Positions 38,272 to 47,947 of a stretch of 64,000 nucleotides of DNA are shown piece by piece; the stretch's first letter is position 1; every line of letters begins with the position of its first letter. Made by a program: the position numbers and the translations under genes. The notes beneath the pieces were generated by a model, which was given only the letters and a program-made list of their open reading frames with translations, made no database searches and had not been told where the DNA came from. This DNA is from Roseibium salinum (GTDB taxonomy: Bacteria > Pseudomonadota > Alphaproteobacteria > Rhizobiales > Stappiaceae): positions 372,001-436,000 of the forward strand of contig NZ_JAPEVI010000002.1 of NCBI RefSeq assembly GCF_026240905.1, in the 5' to 3' direction.

Positions 38272-39939
38272 ATGCCTGAACGCAACAATCCCTTCGCCCC
38301 GACCGAGCGGCACGATCTCGGCAATCACGGCCGTGAGCTGATCCTCGACGCGCGCAACGTGGCGGTCGATTTCAAGGTGGAAGGCGGCATCGTCAACGCC
38401 GTGCGGGACGTTTCCTTTCAGCTCCACAAGGGCGAGACCATCGCGCTGGTGGGTGAAAGCGGATCCGGCAAGTCCGTCACGGCGCGCACGGTGATGCGGC
38501 TGCTGTCGCGCCGTGCCACCATCAAGCCCGGCACGAGCATAAAGCTGCAGGACAAGAACATCGTCTCGATGAGCGACCGCGAGATGCGCAAGCTGCGCGG
38601 CTCGAAAGTGTCGATGATCTTCCAGGAACCCATGTCCTCGCTCAATCCGGTCTATACGATCGGGCAGCAGATCTGCGAGATCCTGCACCTGCACAACCGC
38701 ATGTCCCGCAAGGACGCGATGGAACGGGCACGCCAGCTCCTGGAAGAGGTCCAGATCCCGGAACCTGGGGCCCGGCTGAAGCAGTATCCCCATCAGCTCT
38801 CCGGCGGCCAGCGGCAGCGCGTGATGATCGCCATGGCCCTTGCCAACCGGCCCGACATCCTGATCGCGGATGAGCCGACGACGGCGCTCGACGTGACCGT
38901 TCAGGCGCAGATCCTGCATCTCATAAAGGACCTGAAGGACAGGTACGGCATGGCGGTGATCCTGATCACCCACGACCTGACCATCGTCCGGCAGTTCTCC
39001 GAATACGTCTATGTGATGCAGAACGGCGCGGTGCAGGAGCACAACGAGACGGAGGCGCTGTTCGAGAACCCGCGGCATGCCTATACGCAGCGGCTGATGG
39101 CCTCCGAGCCCAAAGGCCGGGCGAAGCCGATTTCCGATGACAGCCCCATCATGGTTGAAGGACGGCAGGTCAAGGTCTCCTTCACGCTGAAGCGCGGCGG
39201 GTTCTTCAAGCCCGACTATTTCAAGCTCACCGCCGTCAACAATCTCGATCTCCAGCTCAAGCGTCACGAGACGCTGGGTCTGGTGGGCGAGAGCGGTTCG
39301 GGCAAGACAACATTCGGGCAGGCGCTCATCCGGCTGACCGAGACCCAGGACGGCGAGGTCTTCTTCAATGGCGAGCCTATCCACGGGCTTGACCGCCAGG
39401 GCATGAGGCCGCTGCGCTCGCGCATGCAGGTGGTGTTCCAGGACCCGTTCGCATCGCTCAATCCACGCATGTCGATCAGGCAGATCATCGAGGAAGGGCT
39501 GATCGTCAACGGCATCGGCGCCAACGGCCGCGAGCGGGTGGACCGCGTGCGCCAGGCGCTGCTCGACGCCGGCATGCCCGACAATATCTTCAACCGCTTC
39601 CCGCACGAATTCTCCGGCGGACAGCGCCAGCGTATCGCCATTGCACGGGCGGTCGCACTGGAGCCGGAATTCATCCTGCTCGACGAGCCGACCTCCGCGC
39701 TCGACTTGTCGGTCCAGGCGCAGATCATCGATCTGCTCCGGAAACTGCAGGATGAGAAGGGCCTTTCCTACCTGTTCATCTCGCACGACCTGAAGGTTGT
39801 GCGGGCGCTCTGCCACCGCGTGATGGTGATGCAGTTCGGCAATATCGTGGAGCAAGGCCCTGTGGAGGAGGTGCTGTCCAACCCCAAGACCGACTATACG
39901 GCCCGGCTCGTCCGTGCCGCGTTCGACATTGCCGCGTAA
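38272..39939 (+). CDS. fused tandem ABC ATPase (DppD-DppF in one polypeptide)
   Basis: 555 residues containing two complete nucleotide-binding domains. The first has [24 protein letters not shown] and [13 protein letters not shown]; the second has [24 protein letters not shown] and [14 protein letters not shown]. The first locus in this window encodes the same two domains as separate genes. The start MPERNN follows a GAGGG ribosome site 11 bp after the permease stop; the longer open frame upstream overlaps the permease and is not coding. Confidence 0.92.
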   Translation: MPERNNPFAPTERHDLGNHGRELILDARNVAVDFKVEGGIVNAVRDVSFQLHKGETIALVGESGSGKSVTARTVMRLLSRRATIKPGTSIKLQDKNIVSMSDREMRKLRGSKVSMIFQEPMSSLNPVYTIGQQICEILHLHNRMSRKDAMERARQLLEEVQIPEPGARLKQYPHQLSGGQRQRVMIAMALANRPDILIADEPTTALDVTVQAQILHLIKDLKDRYGMAVILITHDLTIVRQFSEYVYVMQNGAVQEHNETEALFENPRHAYTQRLMASEPKGRAKPISDDSPIMVEGRQVKVSFTLKRGGFFKPDYFKLTAVNNLDLQLKRHETLGLVGESGSGKTTFGQALIRLTETQDGEVFFNGEPIHGLDRQGMRPLRSRMQVVFQDPFASLNPRMSIRQIIEEGLIVNGIGANGRERVDRVRQALLDAGMPDNIFNRFPHEFSGGQRQRIAIARAVALEPEFILLDEPTSALDLSVQAQIIDLLRKLQDEKGLSYLFISHDLKVVRALCHRVMVMQFGNIVEQGPVEEVLSNPKTDYTARLVRAAFDIAA

Positions 39940-39957
39940 ATTTTCGGAGTTATCAGA

Positions 39958-41325
39958 ATGGCAGAACCAAAGATCGCTTTTATCGGCGCCGGCTCCACGG
40001 TGTTCATGAAGAACATCATCGGGGACCTGCTCCAGCGCCCGGCGCTTTCCGGCGCTACCGTGGCGCTCATGGATATCAGTGCGGAACGCCTGGCGGAAAG
40101 CGAGACCGTCGCCAACAAGCTCGTGGCGACGCTTGCGGTCCCGGCCAGGGTCGAAACCCATACCGACCGGCGCGCAGCGCTTGACGGCGCCGACTTCGTC
40201 ATCGCCGCCTTCCAGGTCGGCGGTTACGAGCCCTCGACGGTGATCGATTTCGAGGTGCCGAAGAAATTCGGCCTGCGGCAGACGATCGCCGACACACTGG
40301 GCGTCGGCGGCATCATGCGGGGCATCAGAACCGTGCCGCATCTGTGGGACGTGTGCCGGGACATGACCGAGCTGTGCCCCGACGCGGTCCTCCTGCAGTA
40401 TGTGAACCCGATGGCCATCAACACCTGGGCGATCGCGGAGAAGTTTCCCGAGATCCGGCAGGTGGGCCTGTGCCATTCGGTCCAGGGAACCGCAAACGAG
40501 CTTGCCCGGGAACTCGGCATCCCGATCGAGAACATCCGCTACCGCGCCGCCGGCATCAATCACGTGGCCTTTTATCTCACCTTCGAGGAGAGGCAGGAGG
40601 ACGGCACGTACCGCAACCTCTATCCCGACCTTCTCAAAGGTTATCTCGACGGCCACTTTCCCAGGCATCGCGCCATGCCGCGTTGCCCGAACAAGGTGCG
40701 TTTCGAAATGCTGCACCGTCTCGGCTATTTCGTCACCGAGAGCTCGGAGCATTTCGCGGAATATACGCCCTGGTTCATCAAGCGCGACCGGCCGGACCTG
40801 ATCGAGAAATTCGGCATCCCGCTCGATGAGTATCCCAAGCGCTGCGTGGAGCAGATCGAGCAGTGGAAGGCACAGGCGGAGAAGTACCGCAACGCCGAAC
40901 GCATCGAGGTCAAGGAAAGCCACGAATACGCCTCCTCCATCATCAACTCGATATGGACGGGCGAGCCTTCCGTGATCTACGGCAACGTGGCCAACAAGGG
41001 CTACATCACGTCGCTGCCCGAAGGCTGTGCGGTGGAGGTGCCGTGCCTAGTCGACGGAAACGGCATCCAGCCCACCGTGATCGGCAAGCTGCCGCCACAG
41101 CTGACGGCCCTGATGCGCACCAACATCAACGTCCAGGAACTGACGGTCGCCGCGCTCATGAGCGAAAACCGCGAGCACATCTATCACGCGGCAATGATGG
41201 ATCCGCATGCAGGCGCCGAACTCGATCTCGAGCAGATCTGGCAACTGACGGACGAGCTCATCTCCGCCCATGGCGATATCCTGCCTGAATGGGCACGCGG
41301 CGAACCCCGGAAACGGGTTGCGTGA
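39958..41325 (+). CDS. glycoside hydrolase family 4 (alpha-galactosidase/alpha-glucosidase type)
   Basis: 455 residues. The NAD-binding Rossmann start (KIAFIGAGSTVF) and the metal-binding Cys in GLCHSVQGT and His in AAGINHVAFY define GH4, whose members hydrolyse glycosides through NAD-dependent oxidation-elimination with Mn2+. The CHSVQGT form resembles alpha-galactosidase (MelA) and alpha-galacturonidase groups rather than phospho-glucosidases, but the substrate is not certain. It is the last gene of the second Dpp-type operon, 18 bp after the ATPase gene. Confidence 0.88.
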   Translation: MAEPKIAFIGAGSTVFMKNIIGDLLQRPALSGATVALMDISAERLAESETVANKLVATLAVPARVETHTDRRAALDGADFVIAAFQVGGYEPSTVIDFEVPKKFGLRQTIADTLGVGGIMRGIRTVPHLWDVCRDMTELCPDAVLLQYVNPMAINTWAIAEKFPEIRQVGLCHSVQGTANELARELGIPIENIRYRAAGINHVAFYLTFEERQEDGTYRNLYPDLLKGYLDGHFPRHRAMPRCPNKVRFEMLHRLGYFVTESSEHFAEYTPWFIKRDRPDLIEKFGIPLDEYPKRCVEQIEQWKAQAEKYRNAERIEVKESHEYASSIINSIWTGEPSVIYGNVANKGYITSLPEGCAVEVPCLVDGNGIQPTVIGKLPPQLTALMRTNINVQELTVAALMSENREHIYHAAMMDPHAGAELDLEQIWQLTDELISAHGDILPEWARGEPRKRVA

Positions 41326-41355
41326 GAGTCTGACGGGTTGCTGACGATCAATTTT

Positions 41356-41385
41356 CTGCATTCAGGTGAGTTTACCTGAATGCAG
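41356..41385. repeat. hairpin repeat, copy 1 (perfect 12-bp arms)
   Basis: CTGCATTCAGGT (41356-41367) and its complement (41374-41385) flank a 6-nt loop. The repeat continues as GTTGA...CTAG, as in copy 2 at 45284-45313, in the same orientation. It lies 30 bp after the GH4 stop codon; no T-run follows, so termination is uncertain. Confidence 0.65.
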
Positions 41386-41446
41386 GTTGATCTTGCCTAG
41401 CGCGAGCCGGGGACGATGGGCTGGTACGCGGCGCTGCCGCACCCGC

Positions 41447-41690
41447 CGGTCATCCTGGACAAGCGCAGCGCAAGCTGCGCGCAGATCCGGGATCCAGCGC
41501 ATCAGCGCGAGCGGTAGCGAGCACTTCATTCAGACGGTCTGACGAAGCGGCTTCAGAACACGCCCGGCTCCGCAAGATCCCGCCACCAGCGTAGGTGAAA
41601 GAGATTAAAAAGCCGCGTCTGCGACGCGAAATATGTCTGGATGTCGGATCTGCGTTCGGCTGCGCCTCACTTGCCCCGGATGACGGGCGG
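41447..41690. repeat. dispersed repeat with inverted ends, copy B
   Basis: About 244 bp. The left end GGTCATCCTGGACAAG and right end CCCCGGATGACGGGCGG are inverted but diverged. It shares GCAGATCCGGGATCCAG and an identical 29-bp block (41614-41642) with copy A at 11881-12086; the middle differs in sequence and length. The remainder of the 520-bp gap 41326-41845 holds hairpin copy 1 and no recognisable gene. Confidence 0.72.
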
Positions 41691-41845
41691 GAGCGGCATG
41701 ACAGAGCGTACATACCCTGGCATCCCCCCGACCTGGGGTCTGCAAAACAGAGCCGATGACGAACCGGACGGTCCGTCATGGCTACCAACCTTCCTCCCCG
41801 ACTTGCGTCCGGTTCTCAGGGCCGGACGCTTTTTTTGCCGGAAGC

Positions 41846-43387
41846 TCAGTCCATTTTGCGCACGTGTCGCAGGAACTCGCCGTGGCTCAGCGCCTTCTGC
41901 GACGCCTGCCGGTATTCCCTTGCAAGCGCGTCGTAGGTCTTGCGCGCAAACGACCTGAGGGCGGGCGACTGGGCCATTTCCTTGCGCGCCACGGCGCGGT
42001 CGAGCAGGCCCAGCCCGTCGAGAACCGGGTAATAGAGCTGCGTCTCGATATGCGGCAGGCCGTCGAGGCGGTCCGGGAAATGCTCCCGGCGCGGCATTTC
42101 CCGGCGCCACTGCGCCAGCCGCTCTCCGGTTTCCGCATGCAGCCGGTTGGCGCGGACGTCGCGCCAGAATGGCGTATCTTCCCGCTCGGTCATGTAGTGC
42201 ATGTTGACGAAGGTGCGGAAATCGTCGACCTGACGGCCGACGCGGCGGTTATAGTCGTCGCGCTCGGTCCCGGTCATCGCGGCCGGCGCCTTCAGAAAGC
42301 GGCCGGCGAACAGCAGCAGTTGCACGATGGTGCCATGGATGGAGGTGGATTCGAGCGGCTCCAGGAAGCTGGAACTCAGGCCCACCGCAAGGCAGTTGCC
42401 GATCCACGGCGTCTCCAGCCGCCCGATCGAGAAACGGATGTCGCCGCGCGGCTCGATGCCGCGCCCCAACGCCCGTTCGACCTCCGCATGAGCCTCATCG
42501 GGAGACAGGAACGCGTCCGAGTAGACATAACCGCAGCCGAGGCGGGTCTGGGTCGGGATTTGCCACATCCACCCGGCACTTTGCGCCCAGGCGCGGGTAT
42601 AATTCGGAATATCGGCTCCCGCCTCATGATCGAGCCAGAAGGGCAGCGCGCGGTTGACCGGCAGCTCCTCGGCATAGGACTTCCACGCCGCCCCGAGTTC
42701 GCGGACGATCAACTGCTTGCGGAACCCGGTGGCATCGATGAAGAAATCGCCTTCGAGCCGCCTGCCGTCGTCGAGCACCAGCGCATTGATCAGGCCGCTC
42801 TCGCCGTCCCGTTCGGCGCCGGAAATCAGAGCATCGACGGTTTCCACGTCCCTTGCCTTGCGGGCAAAGAACCTCCCGACCAGTGCCTGATCGAAATGGA
42901 AGGCATAGTGAAAGGGTCCGAGCGGGACCAGCGAGCTGTCGGATTTGAGCGCATAGGGCGCCTTTCGCTTTTCGAGCAGCGGCTGGAAGAGGTGCATGTC
43001 CTGTACCGGCTTGCCCGCCGCGACCGCATAGACGTTGAGATAGTCGCTCGGGCTCCCGGGCGGGGCGGCGACGACCGGATGCGGATCGTCGATCGGTCCG
43101 TAATAGATATGGCCCTTGCGCCGCCAGTCCTCATGGCGGATACCGAGCTTCAGGCTGGCCTCGGTCTCTCGCAGAAACTCGAACTCGTCGATGCCGAAAT
43201 ATTTCAGGAGCACCCGGAAGGCTGCCGTGGTCGCCTCGCCGACACCGACGGTCGGCACCCTGGAGGATTCCACCACCGTTACAGTCGCATCGAGGCCCTT
43301 CCGCCTTGCGCTGTCCTGAATGACGAATGCGGCGAGCCATCCCGCCGTGCCGCCGCCCGCAATGACGAAACGGACCTGTTCCTGCAT
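41846..43387 (-). CDS. flavin-dependent (tryptophan-type) halogenase family protein
   Basis: 513 residues. The FADH2-binding GGGTAG is at 11-16, the hypohalous-acid lysine at Lys80 (EASLKLGIRHEDW), the WxWxIP halogenase signature at 273-278 (WMWQIP) and the catalytic glutamate at Glu346 (FLEPLEST). Lys and Glu positions are almost the same as Lys79/Glu346 of PrnA, so a working FADH2-dependent halogenase is plausible. The start MQEQV is preceded by GGGGAGGG. No flavin reductase or biosynthetic gene cluster is nearby. It may act on a sugar-locus-unrelated free indole or phenol (unknown). Confidence 0.9.
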   Translation of the reverse strand: MQEQVRFVIAGGGTAGWLAAFVIQDSARRKGLDATVTVVESSRVPTVGVGEATTAAFRVLLKYFGIDEFEFLRETEASLKLGIRHEDWRRKGHIYYGPIDDPHPVVAAPPGSPSDYLNVYAVAAGKPVQDMHLFQPLLEKRKAPYALKSDSSLVPLGPFHYAFHFDQALVGRFFARKARDVETVDALISGAERDGESGLINALVLDDGRRLEGDFFIDATGFRKQLIVRELGAAWKSYAEELPVNRALPFWLDHEAGADIPNYTRAWAQSAGWMWQIPTQTRLGCGYVYSDAFLSPDEAHAEVERALGRGIEPRGDIRFSIGRLETPWIGNCLAVGLSSSFLEPLESTSIHGTIVQLLLFAGRFLKAPAAMTGTERDDYNRRVGRQVDDFRTFVNMHYMTEREDTPFWRDVRANRLHAETGERLAQWRREMPRREHFPDRLDGLPHIETQLYYPVLDGLGLLDRAVARKEMAQSPALRSFARKTYDALAREYRQASQKALSHGEFLRHVRKMD

Positions 43388-43419
43388 GGTCCCTCCCCGG
43401 TTGCCGCTGCCGTCCCGTC

Positions 43420-43860
43420 TCACCGGTTGAGCGGTGGACCCTCAAAGCTGTGGCGCTCATATTGCGGCAGATCGTCGTTGATCGTGTACCATGGCGCCTT
43501 CGAGCCGACAAAGATGTGTTCTTGGGGCCGCATCGCCGGCTGATCGATGAGCGTTCCCAGGGTGACATGCACGAAGGCACCGTCGCGCACGAGCGAATAG
43601 AGGAGCGAACCGCAGGTCCTGCAGCGCGCATCGTGGTTGTTCGCCTCGCCGAAGATCATGAGGTTGTCGCCACCCCTGATGACTTCCATTTTCTCTCGCT
43701 CGATACCCGCAAACGGTTTGAAGGCGGAACCGGTCATCTTCCGGCAATCGGCGCAATGGCAAATGGCCGCGTAGCCGAACGCATCGGCCACCGTGTAGTG
43801 AACGGCGCCGCACTGGCAGCGTCCGGCCAGCATGCGGACGCCTGATCGGGAATCAGCCAT
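43420..43860 (-). CDS. GFA/CENP-V-family zinc protein
   Basis: 146 residues with the two zinc sites of the family: CQCG plus CRTCG for the structural zinc and CHCADC for the second site. Named after glutathione-dependent formaldehyde-activating enzyme, but most members have unknown function and the Gfa activity itself is disputed. A strong AAGGAGGA ribosome site precedes the start. It lies 32 bp upstream of the halogenase gene in the same direction, so the two may be cotranscribed. Confidence 0.88.
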   Translation of the reverse strand: MADSRSGVRMLAGRCQCGAVHYTVADAFGYAAICHCADCRKMTGSAFKPFAGIEREKMEVIRGGDNLMIFGEANNHDARCRTCGSLLYSLVRDGAFVHVTLGTLIDQPAMRPQEHIFVGSKAPWYTINDDLPQYERHSFEGPPLNR

Positions 43861-43995
43861 CGGGTCCTCCTTGTTTTCAGAAACTTACTTCCTGCTGCCG
43901 GAAAGGCGCAACGGCCGGTCGAATGCGGCCCCTATGCTCTAGATGTCGTGTTTCAACAGCGGACATGTGGACTGGTGCTGAGTGGCCTCCCTGCT

Positions 43996-44038
43996 CCCTC
44001 ATGCTGAGGAGGGCCGAAGGTCCGTCTCGAAGCATGGG
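43996..44038. repeat. palindromic REP-like repeat left of IS110
   Basis: CCCTCATGCT...AGCATGGG, 43 bp with imperfect inverted ends and an internal GGACCTTCGGCC-type core. Related sequence in the opposite orientation lies right of the transposase gene at 45205-45243. Confidence 0.55.
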
Positions 44039-45196
<1,158 letters not shown>

Positions 45197-45204
45197 ACAT
45201 AGTT

Positions 45205-45243
45205 GCTTCGAGACGCGAGCAAGCTCGCTCCTCAGGATGAGGG
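45205..45243. repeat. truncated REP-like palindrome right of IS110
   Basis: GCTTCGAGACG...CTCAGGATGAGGG: the right ~39 bp of a palindromic repeat whose left arm (CCCTCAT) is missing at the IS boundary and is found on the other side of the element at 43996. Confidence 0.55.
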
Positions 45244-45283
45244 TGGTTTTGCTGCTCTAACGCTTTAAAAGAAAACAACTTTT

Positions 45284-45313
45284 CTGCATTCAGGTATGTC
45301 CACTTGAAGGCAG
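45284..45313. repeat. hairpin repeat, copy 2 (diverged right arm)
   Basis: CTGCATTCAGGT (45284-45295) with right arm ACTTGAAGGCAG (two changes from the perfect complement), 6-nt loop. It has the same orientation as copy 1 at 41356. It lies 24 bp past the stop of the minus-strand GH4 gene. Confidence 0.6.
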
Positions 45314-45337
45314 GTTGACCTAGCAGATTCCTACCGA

Positions 45338-46789
45338 TCAGCCAGCCCCCGCGGCCCGCCGCAGTTCCTCGATCGTCCGCACCTGTTTGCGCGCGGCGCC
45401 CTGCCAGTCGCGCGTCGCCACTTTCGAGCTGGCGAGCCGCTCCCTGGCGGCCGGGACGGCGTCGGCATATTGGGGCAGCCATTCTTGCTGCGCCACCACC
45501 ATCTCGTCCGCCATAGCCCAGACTTCCTCCGGCGTGCACACGGCGCCGACCAGAGGATCGTGCAGCATGGCGAGTTTCAACAGCTCGATATCGCCGGTCA
45601 CCGCCGCTTCCACCGCCATCCGCTGGACGGAAATGGACGCCGTGCAGGTGGCCGCGCAGGCGAGCGGCAGCGTGATGCCCTCCACCATGTTTATCCCGAA
45701 CCGGTCGACGAAACCGGGGCTCTCGATAATGGCGTCCTCGGGCAGATTGGTGATGATGCCGCCGTTTTTCACATTGAAATGGCCGCGATAGACCCGCCCC
45801 GTCTCCCTGGCCTCGATGATCCAGGATGCATGCTCGGTGGTACGTTTGTGCTCCGACAGCGGATTGCCGGCGTCCTCGAGGAACTTTGGAAAATCAGTTT
45901 CGAACCAGTTGCGCATTTCCGTGCAGTGGCGCAGATACCCGCCGGTTTCGCCGTGGATCCACTCGCTCATGTCGATCCACCTTTCGATCTCCCCCGGCCG
46001 CTTGCGGTACCAGGGCAAATATTCGGACAGGTGTCCGTTGCTCTCGGTCGAGTAGACACCGAACCGCTTCAGAACGTCGATCCGGAGTTTTTCCTGTTTT
46101 GAATAGACGGGATGGCGCTCGAAGGCGGCGATCAGTTCCTCCTTCTCGATCTTGCGCCCCTTCGCGCGAATGTCGAGATACCAGGTCTGGTGATTGATGC
46201 CGCTGCAGACATAGTCCAGCTCGTCCTTCTCCACTCCAAGCACCCGGGCGATCTGCGCGGCGCCGTGCTGCACGCCGTGGCACAGGCCGACCGTCTCCAC
46301 GCCGCCATATGTCAGCGCCGCCCAGGTGTTCATGGCCATCGGATTGGCATAATTCAGGAACAGCGCCCCGGGCTCGGCGACCTCCCGGATGTCCTTGCAG
46401 AAGTCCAGGATCACGGGAATATTGCGCTGGCCGTACATGATGCCGCCGGCACACAGCGTATCGCCGACGCACTGGTCGACGCCGTATTTCAGCGGAATTT
46501 CGACGTCCGTCGCGAATGCTTCCAGCCCGCCGACGCGCACGCAGCTCATGATATAGCGCGCGCTTTCCAGCGCTTCGCGACGGTCGGTCGTCGCCGTCAC
46601 GCGCGCCGGCAGATCGTTCACCGCGACGATCTTCTCGATGATCTGGCGGATCATATCCAGGTTGTGGTCGTTGATGTCGGTCAGCGCGATCTCGATATCG
46701 GCGAACTCGGGAACCTTGAACAGGTCCGATACCAGTCTCTTGGTGAATTCGACCGAACCGGCACCGATGACGGCAACCTTGAACGACAT
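45338..46789 (-). CDS. second glycoside hydrolase family 4 enzyme
   Basis: 483 residues. It has the NAD-binding start KVAVIGAGSVEF, metal ligands Cys in GLCHGVQHG and His in CSGINHQTWY, and the long C-terminal domain of GH4. It differs clearly from the GH4 protein at 39958-41325 (CHGVQ instead of CHSVQ; 28 residues longer), so it is not a recent duplicate and probably has another specificity within alpha-glucosides, galactosides or galacturonides. It is divergent from an AraC regulator, 96 bp away. Confidence 0.88.
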   Translation of the reverse strand: MSFKVAVIGAGSVEFTKRLVSDLFKVPEFADIEIALTDINDHNLDMIRQIIEKIVAVNDLPARVTATTDRREALESARYIMSCVRVGGLEAFATDVEIPLKYGVDQCVGDTLCAGGIMYGQRNIPVILDFCKDIREVAEPGALFLNYANPMAMNTWAALTYGGVETVGLCHGVQHGAAQIARVLGVEKDELDYVCSGINHQTWYLDIRAKGRKIEKEELIAAFERHPVYSKQEKLRIDVLKRFGVYSTESNGHLSEYLPWYRKRPGEIERWIDMSEWIHGETGGYLRHCTEMRNWFETDFPKFLEDAGNPLSEHKRTTEHASWIIEARETGRVYRGHFNVKNGGIITNLPEDAIIESPGFVDRFGINMVEGITLPLACAATCTASISVQRMAVEAAVTGDIELLKLAMLHDPLVGAVCTPEEVWAMADEMVVAQQEWLPQYADAVPAARERLASSKVATRDWQGAARKQVRTIEELRRAAGAG

Positions 46790-46885
46790 GATGACTTCCT
46801 CCTCGAAGGTTTGAGCGGTTCTCCAAGGAGTAGCCTGTCACCGACTATTCGTGTAGAGAAAGCTTGTGCGAAAGAGGGTAACATT

Positions 46886-47770
46886 GTGCTGTCACGTCTG
46901 ATCGAACACCGTCACGGCATGCGCCGGATCGAGCCGCCAAAGGGTGGGCTCGGCCTGTTTTGCATGGCAAGCGGCGCGGGTTACGAATTGCGTGTCAACG
47001 AGGTTTATTCATGGGACGGGCTGCAGCGCGGCGATATTCCCTTTGTGCTCATCCAGCATACGATCGCAGGCGAAGGCAGGCTCGATTACGAGGGCACGCG
47101 CCACGTCCTGTTGCCGGGCAGGACCATGCTGCTGACGTTTCCGCACGCCAACCGCTACTATCTGGAACGGGGCAGGAGCTGGGAGTATTTCTGGATCATT
47201 CTGTCCGGTCGCGAAGCCCTCAGGCTGGCCGGCGCCATTCTGGCTGTTGAAGGCCCCGTGGTGACACCGGCGGTCGCGGCGGTGGACCGGCTGGCCGGGG
47301 CTTGCCTCGCCCTGCTGTCAGGCACCGCCGACACGCCGGGCGCGGTTTCGGCATCCGCCTATTCGGCCATGGCCACGCTCTATGACGAGGCCATCGGTGC
47401 GGTGACGGGGTATGCCGACTTGCCGGCGGCTGTCCTGCGCGCGCAGCGCTTCGTGGCGGAAAACTTGGGTCGGAAGATCGACGTGGCCATGCTGGCGCAG
47501 GCGGCAGGCCTCAGCCGCGCGCATTTCGTGCGCATGTTTACCGGCGCGGTGGGGGTGCCGCCGTCGGACTATGTCTTCGAAAAGCGCATGGAAAGGGCAA
47601 CGCGCATGCTGCTGGCCACCGATGCCACTGTCGGCGCCGTCGCCAGGGCCTGCGGATTTGCCGATGCCAATTATTTTTCAAAGGCTTTCCGGCGGGCTCA
47701 AGGCTGCTCGCCCGGAGACTTCCGCGGCGCGGGCCGTACCGGGCTGCTCAAGGCCCTGCCGGAGGGCTGA
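46886..47770 (+). CDS. AraC-family transcriptional regulator
   Basis: 294 residues from a GTG start preceded by AGAGGG. It has an N-terminal cupin sensing domain (DIPFVLIQHTIAGEGRLDYEGTRHVLLPGRTMLLTFPH) and a C-terminal double helix-turn-helix (IDVAMLAQAAGLSRAHFVRMFTGAVGVPP and TVGAVARACGFADANYFSKAFRRAQG). Divergent from the second GH4 gene, which it presumably controls in response to a sugar. Confidence 0.87.
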   Translation: MLSRLIEHRHGMRRIEPPKGGLGLFCMASGAGYELRVNEVYSWDGLQRGDIPFVLIQHTIAGEGRLDYEGTRHVLLPGRTMLLTFPHANRYYLERGRSWEYFWIILSGREALRLAGAILAVEGPVVTPAVAAVDRLAGACLALLSGTADTPGAVSASAYSAMATLYDEAIGAVTGYADLPAAVLRAQRFVAENLGRKIDVAMLAQAAGLSRAHFVRMFTGAVGVPPSDYVFEKRMERATRMLLATDATVGAVARACGFADANYFSKAFRRAQGCSPGDFRGAGRTGLLKALPEG

Positions 47771-47888
47771 GACACCTGCTGGGCGAAACCATCTCCGAAA
47801 CCGCCACAAACCATCCGAAGCCTTTGTGACTGCTCGTCTTTCCGCCGAACTGCCGCCTTCTCGGGCAGGAAATGTGATCCGGGAGAAT

Positions 47889-47913
47889 GGAACCCTCGGT
47901 TGCGCGCGTGGTT
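47889..47913 (+). promoter_or_regulatory. weak EcfG-like promoter upstream of the RND operon
   Basis: GGAAC (47889-47893), 16 bp, then GGTT (47910-47913), differing from CGTT at one base. It ends 34 bp before the proposed TTG start of the adaptor gene. Confidence 0.3.
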
Positions 47914-47947
47914 TGCCTCACGGGCACCTGCACAATCGGAGCGGATT

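Noticed and set aside
38161..40923. 920-residue open frame on the minus strand
   Set aside because: It lies antisense to the fused ATPase and GH4 genes, shows no domain and has Arg/His-rich shadow composition typical of GC-rich DNA.
41356..41385. Rho-independent terminator for the first GH4 gene
   Set aside because: The hairpin is perfect but no T-run follows on either strand, and a related copy occurs elsewhere in the same orientation, so a repeat is the better label.
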